Source: Naasia sp. (GTDB taxonomy: Bacteria; Actinomycetota; Actinomycetes; Actinomycetales; Microbacteriaceae). Taken from it: a stretch of DNA of 64,000 nucleotides. The stretch's first letter is position 1. Each line of letters starts with the position of its first letter. This document shows, in pieces, positions 35,880-45,190 of the stretch. A program made the position numbers and the translations under genes. The stretch covers positions 1 through 64,000 of the forward strand of contig NZ_JAODMK010000016.1 of assembly GCF_025465545.1 (NCBI RefSeq), read 5' to 3'. Under the pieces are notes generated by a model. The model saw only the letters and a program-made list of their open reading frames with translations. It did no database searches and had not been told where the DNA came from.

Positions 35880-36869
35880 ATGTCCTACCGCGCTCTCGTC
35901 GTTCCCGAGAAGGGTGCTCGCGCCCAGCTGCGCGACCTCGAGGAGCCGTGCGTCGTCCCGGAGGGCGCCCGCGTGCAGATCGAGGTCAGTCACTCCTCCG
36001 TCAACTACAAGGACGCGATCGCTCTCACGGGTGGCCCCGGCATCCTCCGCTCCGCCCCTCTTGTCCCGGGCATCGATGCGGTCGGCACGGTCCTCGAAGG
36101 CTCCGCCGAGTGGTCCCCCGGCCGGCGCGTCCTCGTCAACGGGGCCGGCCTCGGCGAGCGCACCGACGGGGGCCTCGCGGAATCCGTCGTCGTGCCCGCC
36201 GCGGCGCTGCTGGCACTCCCGGCCGCCTTCTCGGGCCGGGAAGCGGCGGCGATCGGCACGGCCGGATTCACGGCAGCCCTCGCCCTGCTCGCCCTGCTGC
36301 GCCACGGGATCTCCCCGGATTCGGGCGAGGTGCTCGTCACCGGCGCGGGCGGCGGGGTCGGCTCCTTCGCGGTCGCGCTGCTCGCCTCGGCGGGCTGCCG
36401 CGTCGTCGCGTCGACGGGCCGCGCGGAGGAGCGGGGTCCCGCGCTGCGCGAGCTCGGCGCCGCGGAGGTGGTGGACCGCACGCAGCTCGCCGAGGGCGGC
36501 AAGCCTCTGCAGAGCACACGCTGGGCCGCGGTCGTCGACTCCGTCGGCGGGGTGCCGCTCGCGAACGCGCTGGCGCAGACCCGGTACGGCGGCGTGGTCG
36601 CGGCCTGCGGCCTCGCCGCGAGTGCCGACCTTCCCACGACCGTGATGCCGTTCATCCTGCGTGCGGTGACGCTCACCGGGATCAACTCGGTCGATGCGCC
36701 GACGCTCGCCCGGCAGCAGGCCTGGGAGCTCCTGGCTCGCACGCTCGACAGCGCGACGATCGAGGCTATCGCCCCTCGCACGGTGGGACTCGGCGAGGCG
36801 CCCGGGGTGGCGACGGACGTGCTGGCGGGCCGGATCGCGGGCCGCGTCGTGGTGGATGTCCGCGGCTGA
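35880..36869 (+). CDS. Quinone-oxidoreductase/acryloyl-CoA-reductase family MDR protein (YhdH/AcuI-like)
   Basis: 329 aa. Zinc-free medium-chain reductase: 'SHSSVNYKDAIALTG' and 'VTGAGGGVGSFAVALLASAGCRVVASTGR' (NADPH-binding) are typical of the YhdH/YhfP/AcuI group, which reduces acrylyl-CoA or related enoyl compounds. ATG 35880 has GGAAGG 7 nt upstream. Substrate not determined. Confidence 0.9.
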   Translation: MSYRALVVPEKGARAQLRDLEEPCVVPEGARVQIEVSHSSVNYKDAIALTGGPGILRSAPLVPGIDAVGTVLEGSAEWSPGRRVLVNGAGLGERTDGGLAESVVVPAAALLALPAAFSGREAAAIGTAGFTAALALLALLRHGISPDSGEVLVTGAGGGVGSFAVALLASAGCRVVASTGRAEERGPALRELGAAEVVDRTQLAEGGKPLQSTRWAAVVDSVGGVPLANALAQTRYGGVVAACGLAASADLPTTVMPFILRAVTLTGINSVDAPTLARQQAWELLARTLDSATIEAIAPRTVGLGEAPGVATDVLAGRIAGRVVVDVRG

Positions 36870-36871
36870 AC

Positions 36872-38191
36872 TCAGGCCGGGGGCGTCCCAACGGCCGCGG
36901 CGTGCGCCGCCGACGGGAGCGCCGACAGGATCCGCTCGACCGCCGCGTCGTCGTGTGCGGCCGTGACGAACCAGGCCTCGAACACGCTGGGCGGAAGGGA
37001 GACCCCGGCGTCGAGCATCGCGTGGAAGAACGGCGGATAGCGGAACGCCTCCTGGCGCTTCACCTCGGCGTAGGACTGCGCCGGCCCGCCGAACACGAAG
37101 CTGAACAGGTTCCCTGCCCGCTGCACCGAGTGCACGACCCCGGCCGCGGACAGCGCCTCGGATACCGCGGCGGACAGCTGCGCGGCCACCGCGTCGAGCC
37201 GGCCGTAGACCGCGTCGTCGGCAAGGCGCAGCGTGGTGAGGCCCGCGGCCACCGCCACCGGATTCCCCGACAGGGTGCCCGCCTGGTACACCGGCCCGAG
37301 TGGGGCCAGATGCTCCATCACGTCGGCCCGGCCGCCCAGCGCGGCGAGGGGCATCCCCCCGCCCACGACCTTGCCGAAGGTGAACAGGTCCGGCGTGTAG
37401 CCGTCGGCCCCGCCGTCGTTCTCGAGGCCCCACCAGCCCGCCCGGCCGACCCGGAAGCCGGTGAGCACCTCGTCGAGGATGACGAGCGCGCCGTGCTCGT
37501 GGGCCAGCCGGTGCACGGCCGCGTTGAAGCCGGGCAGCGGCGGGACGACCCCCATGTTGGCGGCGGCGGCCTCGGTGATGACGGCGGCGATGCGGTCGCC
37601 GTAGCGCCCGAACGCCTCGGTCAGCGCGCCGAGGTCGTTGTACGGCAGCACCAGGGTGAGGGCGGCGACGTCGGCCGGCACTCCCGCCGAACCGGGGAGC
37701 GACAGGGTGGCGACGCCCGAGCCGGACTCGGCGAGGAGCGCGTCCGAATGGCCATGGTAGTGCCCGGCGAATTTCACCAGCAGGTCGCGGCCGGTGAAGC
37801 CGCGCGCGAGGCGGATCGCCGTCATGGTCGCCTCGGTCCCGGTGGACACCAGTCGCACCCGCTCGACGGGAGAGACCGATCCCGCGCGGACGCGCGCGAT
37901 GACCAGCTCGGCGAGCTCGGTCTCCGACGGCGTGGACGCACCGAAGGAGAGCCCGCGGGCGGCTGCCTGCTGCACAGCGGCGACGACCTCGGGATGCGCG
38001 TGGCCGAGGATCGCCGGACCCCAGGAGGCGACCAGGTCCACATATTCGGTGCCCTCGCTGTCGGTCACGTACGGGCCGGAGGCGCCGACGAGGAAGCGGG
38101 GGGTCCCGCCCACGGAGCCGAACGCGCGGACCGGCGAGTTCACGCCCCCCGGGATCGATCGCTGGGCGCGGGCGAAGAGGTCGGAGTTCAC
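36872..38191 (-). CDS. hemL: Glutamate-1-semialdehyde 2,1-aminomutase
   Basis: 439 aa. PLP enzyme: '[18 protein letters not shown]' N terminus, '[20 protein letters not shown]', '[12 protein letters not shown]', '[11 protein letters not shown]' and the Schiff-base lysine in '[16 protein letters not shown]'. It isomerises GSA to 5-aminolevulinate, step 2 of the C5 heme route. Starts at GTG 38191, overlapping the hemB stop by 4 bp (GTGA). Last gene of the hemQ-H-C-D-B-L run; hemA lies 10 kb away on the other strand. Confidence 0.96.
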   Translation of the reverse strand: MNSDLFARAQRSIPGGVNSPVRAFGSVGGTPRFLVGASGPYVTDSEGTEYVDLVASWGPAILGHAHPEVVAAVQQAAARGLSFGASTPSETELAELVIARVRAGSVSPVERVRLVSTGTEATMTAIRLARGFTGRDLLVKFAGHYHGHSDALLAESGSGVATLSLPGSAGVPADVAALTLVLPYNDLGALTEAFGRYGDRIAAVITEAAAANMGVVPPLPGFNAAVHRLAHEHGALVILDEVLTGFRVGRAGWWGLENDGGADGYTPDLFTFGKVVGGGMPLAALGGRADVMEHLAPLGPVYQAGTLSGNPVAVAAGLTTLRLADDAVYGRLDAVAAQLSAAVSEALSAAGVVHSVQRAGNLFSFVFGGPAQSYAEVKRQEAFRYPPFFHAMLDAGVSLPPSVFEAWFVTAAHDDAAVERILSALPSAAHAAAVGTPPA

Positions 38192-39165
38192 CCGTCCTCC
38201 CGGATCCAGCGCGCGGCCTCCACCGCCCAGTAGCTGAGGACCGCCTCCGCCCCCGCGCGGCGGATGGCCACCAGGGACTCCAGGACCGCACGCCGGCGGT
38301 CGATCCAGCCGTTCGCGGCGGCGGCCTCGAGCATCGCGTACTCGCCGGACACCTGGTATGCCCAGACGGGAATGGAGCTGGCCGCGGCGACGTCGGCGAG
38401 CACATCCAGGTAGCTGGAGGCCGGCTTCACCATGACGACGTCGGCGCCCTGCTCCTCGTCGAGAGCGGCCTCGCGCACGCCCTCCCGGCGGTTGGCGGGG
38501 TCGAGCTGGTAGGTGCGGCGGTCGCCGGCGAGCTGCGAGTCGACGGCCTCGCGGAATGGGCCGTAGTAGGCCGACGCGTACTTGCCCGCGTAGCCGAGGA
38601 TCGCGGTGCCGGCGAAGCCGCTGCTGTCGAGCGCGTCGCGGACCGCGGCCACCTGGTTGTCCATCATCCCCGAGAGCCCGAGCAGCTGTGATCCGCTCGC
38701 AGCCTGGATCACGCCCATGTCGCGATAGCGCTCGAGGGTGGCGTCGTTGTCCACCGAGCCGTCGGGAGCGAGCACCCCGCAGTGGCCGTGATCGGTGAAC
38801 TCGTCGAGGCACAGGTCGGTCTGCACGACCAGGGCCTCGCCCACCTCGTCCGCGACCGCGCGGGTCGCCACGTTCAGGATGCCGTCCGGATCGGTCGCGC
38901 GCGTGCCCGTCGAGTCGCGCTCGAGCGGAACGCCGAAGAGCATCACGCCGCCGATGCCGGCCTCGGCCGCCTCGACGGCCGCGCGGCGCAGGCTGTCCAG
39001 GCTGTGCTGGACCACTCCGGGCATGGACGCGATCGGCACCGACTCCGAGACGCCCTCGCGGACGAACATCGGCAGCACGAGCTCGGCGGGGTGCAGGCGC
39101 GTCTGTGCGACGAGCCGGCGCATCGCCGGGCTGGCGCGGAGGCGACGGGGACGGGTCGCGGTCAT
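38188..39165 (-). CDS. hemB: Delta-aminolevulinate dehydratase (porphobilinogen synthase)
   Basis: 325 aa. Schiff-base lysines lie in '[15 protein letters not shown]' and '[12 protein letters not shown]'. The metal site '[14 protein letters not shown]' has Cys119, Asp121 and Cys129: the second cysteine of the classic zinc triad is Asp, giving a site between the Zn-type (three Cys) and Mg-type (Ala/Asp/Asp) motifs. It condenses two ALA to porphobilinogen. Overlaps hemD at its 5' side (4 bp) and hemL at its 3' side (4 bp). Confidence 0.96.
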   Translation of the reverse strand: MTATRPRRLRASPAMRRLVAQTRLHPAELVLPMFVREGVSESVPIASMPGVVQHSLDSLRRAAVEAAEAGIGGVMLFGVPLERDSTGTRATDPDGILNVATRAVADEVGEALVVQTDLCLDEFTDHGHCGVLAPDGSVDNDATLERYRDMGVIQAASGSQLLGLSGMMDNQVAAVRDALDSSGFAGTAILGYAGKYASAYYGPFREAVDSQLAGDRRTYQLDPANRREGVREAALDEEQGADVVMVKPASSYLDVLADVAAASSIPVWAYQVSGEYAMLEAAAANGWIDRRRAVLESLVAIRRAGAEAVLSYWAVEAARWIREDG

Positions 39166-39935
39166 GACTCCTGCCTCTCAGCGACGTCGACGAGCGACTG
39201 GATGAGCGACTCGGCGGTCCGCTCGGTCGCGACGAGGTCCACGCGCAGCCCGGCGGCACGCGCGTCCGCGGCGGTGCGCGGGCCGATGCAGGCGACCAGG
39301 GTGGCCTCCGGGATGGGTCCCAGCTGGAGCTGCACCTGCTCGGCGACACTGCCCGAGGTCACGAGGATCGCGTGCACGCGGCCCACGCCGATGTCCTCGC
39401 GGATGGCCTCGTCGACGGGCACGCCGACGGTGCGGTACGCGATCACCGAGTCCACGAGGTGTCCGATCGCGCGGAGCCCGTCGGTGAGCACGGGCTTCGC
39501 GATGTCGGAGCGCAGCGCGAGGATGCGCTGCGGCGCCGAAGCCGCGGTGACCTCGGTCCACTCGGCGAGCAGGCCGCGTGCCGAGTTGTCCGCGTTGGGC
39601 ACGAAGTCCACGCGGTAGCCCGCCGCGATCAGAGCCGCCGCCGTCGTCTCGCCGACCGCCGCGATGCGGGTGCGGTCCGGAACCTCCACTCGGTGGGAGG
39701 CCAGCACGTCGACCGTCGTTGCGCTCGTCACGGACATCCAGTCGAAGACGCCGTCCTCGAGATCCTGAAGTGCGCGATCGAGGGCGGGAGCGTCGGCGGT
39801 GCCGGCGAAGTTGATGAGCGGGGCAACGATCGGCGAAGCGCCCCTGGCGCGCAGGTCGGCTGCCACTCCGTGGCCCCATGGACCGCCGCGCGGGACGAGC
39901 ACCCGCCAGCCCGCGAGCGGCTTCTTCGCTGTCAC
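39162..39935 (-). CDS. hemD: Uroporphyrinogen-III synthase
   Basis: 257 aa. Two HemD-fold halves; recognisable segments are '[25 protein letters not shown]', '[17 protein letters not shown]', '[23 protein letters not shown]', '[18 protein letters not shown]' and '[19 protein letters not shown]'. It closes hydroxymethylbilane to uroporphyrinogen III. ATG 39935 overlaps the hemC stop by 4 bp. Sequence is poorly conserved in this family, so context adds much of the confidence. Confidence 0.94.
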   Translation of the reverse strand: MTAKKPLAGWRVLVPRGGPWGHGVAADLRARGASPIVAPLINFAGTADAPALDRALQDLEDGVFDWMSVTSATTVDVLASHRVEVPDRTRIAAVGETTAAALIAAGYRVDFVPNADNSARGLLAEWTEVTAASAPQRILALRSDIAKPVLTDGLRAIGHLVDSVIAYRTVGVPVDEAIREDIGVGRVHAILVTSGSVAEQVQLQLGPIPEATLVACIGPRTAADARAAGLRVDLVATERTAESLIQSLVDVAERQES

Positions 39936-40867
39936 GCTCTGCCCCCGAGCGGGGCGAGCTCTGCCGCACCGGCGTCGAGCAGCTCGTCGACCAGCCGCCG
40001 ACCGGCCGCCAGTGGGTCCAGGTCACCGGCGGCCGCGCTCTGCTCCACCTGCCGCTGCACGGAAGCGGTGCCGTCCGGCCGGTAGACGGCGGCCCAGACG
40101 GCGAGCACGCCCTGGGAGAAGGAGCTCGAGGCGGCGACCGGTGCGGTGCAGCCGGCCTCCAGGCCGCGGAGCACCTCGCGCTCGGCGGCGACGGTCAGTT
40201 CCGCCCCGGGATCGGCGAGCACGCGGGCGGCGCGCGCGACCTCACTGTTCGCGAGGTCCGCCGCCCGCACCTCCAGGGCGAGTGCCCCCTGGCCGGGAGC
40301 GGTCGGCCAGCTCCGGAGGTCCAGAGTGTCGGTCACGGCGTCCGCTCTGCCGAGGCGCTTCACCCCTGCCGCGGCGAGCAGCACTGCGTCGAGCCGGCCC
40401 TCCGACACGAAGCGCAGCCGTGTGTCCACGTTGCCGCGGATGTCGACGACCTCGAGGTCAGGCCGGGCGGCGAGCAGCTGGGCGATCCGCCGGGGCGATC
40501 CGGTGCCCACCCGCGCGCCGGACGGGAGCCGGTCCAGCGTGAGGCCGTCGCGCGCGCAGAGCACGTCGCGCGCATCGGCGCGGACCGGAACCGAGGCGAG
40601 CGCGAGCCCGTCGGCCGGCGCCGTCGGCAGATCCTTGAGCGAGTGCACCACGAGGTCGCAGTCCCCCGCGAGCAGCGCCCGCCGGAGGGTTCCCGCGAAG
40701 ACGCCCCGCCCGCCGATGACCGCCAGCGAGTCGTCCCGGATGTCGCCCTCGCTGGCGATGGAGATCAGTCGCACGTCGGTTCCGGCCGCCGTCTCGAGGG
40801 CGTCCGCGACGGCTCCGGCCTGGGCCAGCGCCAGGGCGCTTCCCCTGGTGCCGATGCGAAGGGTCAT
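39932..40867 (-). CDS. hemC: Porphobilinogen deaminase (hydroxymethylbilane synthase)
   Basis: 311 aa. 'LRIGTRGSALALAQAG', 'VVHSLKDLPT', 'VGTGSPRR', and the dipyrromethane cofactor cysteine in 'GLEAGCTAPVAA' are intact. It polymerises four porphobilinogens. ATG 40867 overlaps the hemH stop by 4 bp. Confidence 0.96.
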   Translation of the reverse strand: MTLRIGTRGSALALAQAGAVADALETAAGTDVRLISIASEGDIRDDSLAVIGGRGVFAGTLRRALLAGDCDLVVHSLKDLPTAPADGLALASVPVRADARDVLCARDGLTLDRLPSGARVGTGSPRRIAQLLAARPDLEVVDIRGNVDTRLRFVSEGRLDAVLLAAAGVKRLGRADAVTDTLDLRSWPTAPGQGALALEVRAADLANSEVARAARVLADPGAELTVAAEREVLRGLEAGCTAPVAASSSFSQGVLAVWAAVYRPDGTASVQRQVEQSAAAGDLDPLAAGRRLVDELLDAGAAELAPLGGRA

Positions 40868-42021
40868 GGTGCCAGCCCGGCCACCGCGGGACGGAATCCG
40901 AGGCGCGCGTTCTCGCAGCAGCCCGGACGGCACACGTCGTACCAGGGTCCCAGCGCGGTCAGCGCGGGTCGCTGGTCCGCCGGGACGCCGTCGCGGCGCT
41001 CCAGCACGAGGTCGACGAGTCCCGACACGTAGGCGGCGTGCACCCCGGGAGTCGGCACGCGGATCGCGACCACGCCATGCTCCTCGGCCGTCTCCCTCGC
41101 CTCGGTGTCGAGGTCCCACTTGACCTCCATGTGGTCGCTCACGAAGCCGAGCGGCACGATGACGACCCCCTTGATGCCGGCTGCCGCGAGCTCCGCGATG
41201 CGATCGTTCACGTCCGGCTCCAGCCAGGGCTGGCTCGGGGGTCCGCTGCGCGACTGGTAGACGAGGTCCCATGGGACGTCGCGGCCCGACTCGGCCAGGA
41301 CGACCTCGGCCACGGCGAGGTGCTGGGCCGCGTAGGCGCCGCCCTCGCCGAAGCCGCGGAAGTCAGGCCCCGACCTGTTCGCGTCGCCGGTGGGGATCGA
41401 ATGCGTCGAGAAGAGGATGTGCGCCTCGGTGTCGAGGTCGATGCCGAGGCGCTCCAGTTCGGCGAGCCCGTCCCGCAGGCCCTCGATGAAGGGCTGCACG
41501 AATCCCGGGTGGTCGAAGAATTGGCGCACCTTGTCGATCTGGACCACGCCGTCGAGTCCCGTGTCGGTCAGCGCCTGGGCGAAGTCCTCCCGGTACTGGC
41601 GGCAGCTCGAGTAGGAGCTGTACGCGCTCGTCGCCACGGCGATCAGCTTCGTATGACCGGCCTCGTGAGCCCCGCGCAGCGCATCGCCGAGGTACGGATC
41701 CCAGTTGCGGTTGCCCCAGAGCACCGGCAGGTCGATTCCGCGCCGAGCGAGCTCCGCCTCGAGCGCCGCCTTGAGCTCGCGGTTCTGGTCATTGATGGGG
41801 CTGACCCCGCCGAAGGCACGGTAGTGATGGGCCACCTCTTCGAGCCGCTCGTCGGGGATCCCGCGACCCCGCGTCACGTTGCGGAGGAAGGGCAGCACGT
41901 CGTCCTGGCCCTCGGGCCCGCCGAAGCTGGCCAGCAGGATGGCGTCGTAGTCGGTGGGCTGGGAGACGTGCTCGGGGCCCTCAGCCGCGGCCGCCGTGGC
42001 TGCCCGGACGAGCTCGCTCAC
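40864..42021 (-). CDS. hemH: Coproporphyrin ferrochelatase
   Basis: 385 aa, also called cpfC. 'YDAILLASFGGPEG', 'GGVSPINDQ', 'VATSAYSSYSSCRQYREDF', 'LFSTHSIP' (metal-delivering His) and 'GFVSDHMEVKWDLD' (Glu) mark a ferrochelatase. Cysteines at 140, 364, 368 and 369 (VCRPGCCENAR) match the [2Fe-2S] ligand set known in actinobacterial ferrochelatases. With hemQ next door, the expected substrate is coproporphyrin III. GTG 42021 overlaps the hemQ stop (GTGA). Confidence 0.95.
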   Translation of the reverse strand: MSELVRAATAAAAEGPEHVSQPTDYDAILLASFGGPEGQDDVLPFLRNVTRGRGIPDERLEEVAHHYRAFGGVSPINDQNRELKAALEAELARRGIDLPVLWGNRNWDPYLGDALRGAHEAGHTKLIAVATSAYSSYSSCRQYREDFAQALTDTGLDGVVQIDKVRQFFDHPGFVQPFIEGLRDGLAELERLGIDLDTEAHILFSTHSIPTGDANRSGPDFRGFGEGGAYAAQHLAVAEVVLAESGRDVPWDLVYQSRSGPPSQPWLEPDVNDRIAELAAAGIKGVVIVPLGFVSDHMEVKWDLDTEARETAEEHGVVAIRVPTPGVHAAYVSGLVDLVLERRDGVPADQRPALTALGPWYDVCRPGCCENARLGFRPAVAGLAP

Positions 42022-42677
42022 GAGAGCACCTCGGGGAGCTCGGTCGCCTCGATGCGGCGCCCGGTGAAGAAGGGCACCTCCTCGCGCACATGCAGGCGTG
42101 CGTCCGTGGCGCGGAGGTCCCGCATCATGTCGACGAGGTCGACGAGCACGTCCGACTCCATCGGCAGGATCCATTCGTAGTCGCCCAGCGCGAAGGCGGC
42201 CACCGTGTTGGCGACGACCGACTTGTAGGCGGCGCCCTTGCGGCCGTGCTCCGCGAGCATGCGCTTGCGGTCGTCGTCCTCGAGCACGTACCAGTCGAAC
42301 GAGCGCACGAACGGGTACACGGTCAACCAGTCCCGGGCACGCTCGCCCCGGAGGAACCCGGGCACGTGGCTGCGGTTGAACTCCGCATCCCGATGCACGC
42401 CCAGGGCGTTCCAGGTGGGCAGCAGGGACGAGAAGAGCGTTGTCCTGCGCAGACGCCGGAGCGCCTTCTGCAGCCCCTCGGCCTTCGGCCCGACGAGCCA
42501 GACCATCACGTCCGCGTCCGCCCGGATCGAGGAAACATCGTAGAAGCCGCGCACCGTGATGCCCTCGTTGGAGAGCTCGCCGACCAATTCCAGAACCTCG
42601 CCGACATCGCCCGCCGGGGCGGGCAGCGAGGGGTTTCGTCGGAGCACGGCCCACAGCGCAAAAGCGGTGGACGTCAT
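42018..42677 (-). CDS. hemQ: Coproheme decarboxylase (HemQ)
   Basis: 219 aa, also called chdC, a chlorite-dismutase-fold protein. Segments 'FALWAVLRRNP', 'VRGFYDVSSIRADADVMVWLVG' and 'TVYPFVRSFDWYVLEDDDRKRMLAEHG' fit actinobacterial HemQ, which oxidatively decarboxylates coproheme to heme b, the last step of the coproporphyrin-dependent route. ATG 42677 has GACAAT (42685-42690) 7 nt upstream and no clear RBS; an ATG three codons earlier is the alternative. First gene of the hemQ-H-C-D-B-L operon. Confidence 0.94.
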   Translation of the reverse strand: MTSTAFALWAVLRRNPSLPAPAGDVGEVLELVGELSNEGITVRGFYDVSSIRADADVMVWLVGPKAEGLQKALRRLRRTTLFSSLLPTWNALGVHRDAEFNRSHVPGFLRGERARDWLTVYPFVRSFDWYVLEDDDRKRMLAEHGRKGAAYKSVVANTVAAFALGDYEWILPMESDVLVDLVDMMRDLRATDARLHVREEVPFFTGRRIEATELPEVLS

Positions 42678-42724
42678 GGGTCCCATTGTCCACCCGGCAT
42701 CGAGAGGGTCAAAACGAGCATCGC

Positions 42725-42997
42725 TCAGCGACGCACGAGCCTCCACGCGAGAAGTCCTCCCGCGGCGAGCACGACGGCCCCGGCCGTGGCGTACACCACG
42801 ATCGGGTTCTCCTTGTTGATCCTGGCGAAAGCCTCGCGGGCACGGTCCGCGTACTGCTTGGCCTGCTTGGGGACGTTGAGGCGGTCCTCGATCGCGTCGA
42901 GCGTCTGCGCGAGCTTCTCGCGGGTGGACTCGATGTCCGACCGCAGCTCACCGAGCGCCCGCTCCTTGTGGCTCAGGTTCGAGTCGTCAGCGGTCAT
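42725..42997 (-). CDS. DUF3618 membrane protein
   Basis: 90 aa. A coiled, charged N-terminal half ('LGELRSDIESTREKLAQTLDAIEDRLNV', the DUF3618 motif) is followed by one membrane helix ('IVVYATAGAVVLAAGGLLAWRL') and RR at the end. It overlaps the holin-like gene by 11 bp. Function unknown; it forms a trio with the two genes upstream. Confidence 0.9.
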   Translation of the reverse strand: MTADDSNLSHKERALGELRSDIESTREKLAQTLDAIEDRLNVPKQAKQYADRAREAFARINKENPIVVYATAGAVVLAAGGLLAWRLVRR

Positions 42998-43406
42998 ACT
43001 TCCCCATTCCCTTGAAGGCTCGGACGTCGTTCTTCACGCTCTCGATGGAGTCCTCGGGCGTGGGCGGAACGCCCTTCTTGACCCGCTTCATGCCGAGCAG
43101 CACCAGCACCACGACGATCACGAGCAGCACGAACGCCACCATCAGTGCCGCGAGCCACCCCGGGAACACCACAGCGAGGCCGAGGATCGCTGCGGTGAGC
43201 AGCACGGCGAAGAGGAAGAACCCGAAGAACGCCGCTCCGGCGAAGAAGCCGACCCCGATCCCGAGCTCGGTCAGCTTGCCGGTGACTTCCTTCTTGATCT
43301 GCTCGATCTCGTCGCGGATCAGCTGCCCGACGAGGCCGGGCACGTCCGCGATGAGCTGCAGCAGCGACTTGCGGTCGGTCTGCGGCTCGACGCGCACGGA
43401 CGGCAT
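42987..43406 (-). CDS. Phage-holin-superfamily III (Act_Hol/DUF1469-like) membrane protein
   Basis: 139 aa. The N-terminal amphipathic part ('SLLQLIADVPGLVGQLIRDEIEQIKKEV') precedes two membrane helices (about 48-75 and 80-105), then a charged tail. This is the 'phage holin family' protein common in actinobacterial chromosomes, not a phage gene here. ATG 43406 has AGGAG upstream. Confidence 0.88.
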   Translation of the reverse strand: MPSVRVEPQTDRKSLLQLIADVPGLVGQLIRDEIEQIKKEVTGKLTELGIGVGFFAGAAFFGFFLFAVLLTAAILGLAVVFPGWLAALMVAFVLLVIVVVLVLLGMKRVKKGVPPTPEDSIESVKNDVRAFKGMGKYDR

Positions 43407-43414
43407 GCCGTCTC

Positions 43415-43714
43415 CTATTCGGCGGGGGGCAGGGTGCCCGTGCCGCTGGTCGACGAGGACCCCTTGCCGGAGCGCTTGCCGACTTGGCTGACCTGGTTGA
43501 CGACCTTCTTCGCGGTGTTGCTGACGACGGCCGGAACGTCCGACGCGTGGTCGTCGACGAAGCCCTGCACCTGCCCGACGCCGCGCTGCACGGCCGGGGT
43601 GTTCCAGAACCGCTCGGCGCTGGCCTTGATCTGCTCGTAGCGCTTGCGCCCGGCGCGCGTTCCCAGGACATATCCGGTGGCCGCGCCGGCGAGGAAAACC
43701 AACTTGCCCTTCAT
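43415..43714 (-). CDS. YtxH-like small membrane protein
   Basis: 99 aa. An N-terminal hydrophobic stretch with Gly-rich spacing ('GKLVFLAGAATGYVLGTRAGRKRYEQIKA') resembles YtxH-type proteins, followed by an amphipathic helix and a Ser/Gly-rich tail. ATG 43714 follows a purine-rich GGAGCG. It is 8 bp upstream of the holin-like gene and is probably co-transcribed with it and with the DUF3618 gene, inside the heme cluster. Confidence 0.85.
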   Translation of the reverse strand: MKGKLVFLAGAATGYVLGTRAGRKRYEQIKASAERFWNTPAVQRGVGQVQGFVDDHASDVPAVVSNTAKKVVNQVSQVGKRSGKGSSSTSGTGTLPPAE

Positions 43715-43837
43715 GGTCGCTCCGATCTGTTGGACGAGATGACCAGCGTAGCCGCATCACCGGAAGGGCCACCGGGGAGGTTGACAAGGGGCGAGGCCAG
43801 CCGGTCTGCCGCCTCCGCCGGCCCGCCGGCGGCGTCC

Positions 43838-45190
43838 TCAGTCGCCGCGGCCGGCCCGGTCGGCGTCCGCGATCACGGAGGCGAGGCCCGTGCCTGCCAG
43901 CCAGGCGCCCGTGAGGTCGAGTCCCTCGAGGCCGAGGGCCGCCGCACGCACGGCTTCGATCCGGGCCCGGACGCCGAGCAGGGCGCGCTGGCTCTCCTGC
44001 CGCCACTCGGTGATCGCCCAGTCGACCAGGTTGAGCTCGGTGCGACGCACGTCGAGGAGTCGCGCCGCGTCGGACAGCGCCAGGTCCCCCGCATCGATGG
44101 GGCGGGAACCGAATCCCGCAACGGTGCGGTAGCTCAGCCGCACCACGTGCCGTCCCGGCGGCAGGAGCGCGGCCAGCCACGGCCACTTGGCCGAACTGTG
44201 GGTGAGGGCGCGCGCCGCGACGGAGTCGACGCCGCGGGCGACGAGCACGCCGGAACCGCGGGGGAAGGAGTCGAGCGAGGGAGCGTCGAGCACGAGCGAC
44301 ACGACGGTGGTGCCGTGCGGCTCGGGCCAGCCCGCCAACGGCGCCGCCGGAAGCAGCGGCGCGAGCAGGGCGCGGGCGCTCGCGCCGTCGGAGGCGACGA
44401 CCACCCGATCGGCCTCGAGCGCCTCGGCGGCGGTCTGCACGCGCCACTTCTCACCGACGCGCTCGACAGCGGTGACCGGCGAACCGGTCCGCGTGCCGAC
44501 TCCGAAGCGGCCGAGCTCCCGCTCGAGCGCGGCCACCAGCGTGACCATGCCGCCGGGAAGCCCGACCACGGCGGAGCCCGCCGGTGCGGCGGCGCGCAGG
44601 GCGAGGACCGCGGAGGACAGCGATCCGGTGCGGGTCAGCTCCCCGTTCAGTAGCGGCACGAGCGACTCCACGTCCGCCTCATCCGGGTTCACCGCGTACA
44701 CGTTCCCGACCACCGGTGCCACGAGCTCCTCGAGCACACGTGCGCCCATCCGCCTGCGCACCAGCGCGCCGAGGTTCCGCTCCCGTCCCACGGTGAGTTC
44801 GGGCAGCAGCCGATCCGCCCAGGCTCGCATCGCCGCTCGCGTGCCGATCACGGCGCGCACATCGGCCGCGAGCGGGAAGGCGGGGATGCCGAGCACTCCT
44901 GCCGCGGGCAGCGGGTACGCGCCCCGGGCGTTCTGCAGCCAGGCCCCGGAAGGCGCGGGCGGCACGGGCGTCAGGCCGAGCGCGGACAGCAGGGCGAGCG
45001 CGGTCCCGCCGCGCGCCGCGAGGCTCTCGGCTCCGGTGTCGACCGGCACGCCCGCGAGCTCGATCCCGGCGACGGCTCCGCCGAGGCGCTCGGCTCCCTC
45101 GAGCAGGACGACATCCGCTCCGGCGAGGGCCGCGGATCGCGCGGCGACCAGTCCGGCGATCCCACCGCCCACGACGAGGACCGAGGTCAT
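43838..45190 (-). CDS. hemY: Coproporphyrinogen III oxidase (HemY/CgoX type)
   Basis: 450 aa, also called cgoX or hemG. FAD-binding 'VLVVGGGIAGLVAARSAALAGADVVLLEG' N terminus; later 'AVVGLPGGMVTLVAALEREL' and 'DLTGAWLAGTGLASVIADA' at the C-terminal FAD site. In this pathway it oxidises coproporphyrinogen III to coproporphyrin III. ATG 45190 overlaps the hemE stop (ATGA). The frame is open far upstream, but only through hemE. Confidence 0.95.
   Translation of the reverse strand: MTSVLVVGGGIAGLVAARSAALAGADVVLLEGAERLGGAVAGIELAGVPVDTGAESLAARGGTALALLSALGLTPVPPAPSGAWLQNARGAYPLPAAGVLGIPAFPLAADVRAVIGTRAAMRAWADRLLPELTVGRERNLGALVRRRMGARVLEELVAPVVGNVYAVNPDEADVESLVPLLNGELTRTGSLSSAVLALRAAAPAGSAVVGLPGGMVTLVAALERELGRFGVGTRTGSPVTAVERVGEKWRVQTAAEALEADRVVVASDGASARALLAPLLPAAPLAGWPEPHGTTVVSLVLDAPSLDSFPRGSGVLVARGVDSVAARALTHSSAKWPWLAALLPPGRHVVRLSYRTVAGFGSRPIDAGDLALSDAARLLDVRRTELNLVDWAITEWRQESQRALLGVRARIEAVRAAALGLEGLDLTGAWLAGTGLASVIADADRAGRGD

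Noticed and set aside
35784-38405. Minus-strand open frame of 873 codons
   Set aside because: Antiparallel to the AcuI-like gene and out of frame with hemL; no protein-like features.
42987-43406. Holin-family annotation suggesting a prophage
   Set aside because: No endolysin, capsid, terminase or integrase nearby; this holin-like family is chromosomal in actinobacteria.
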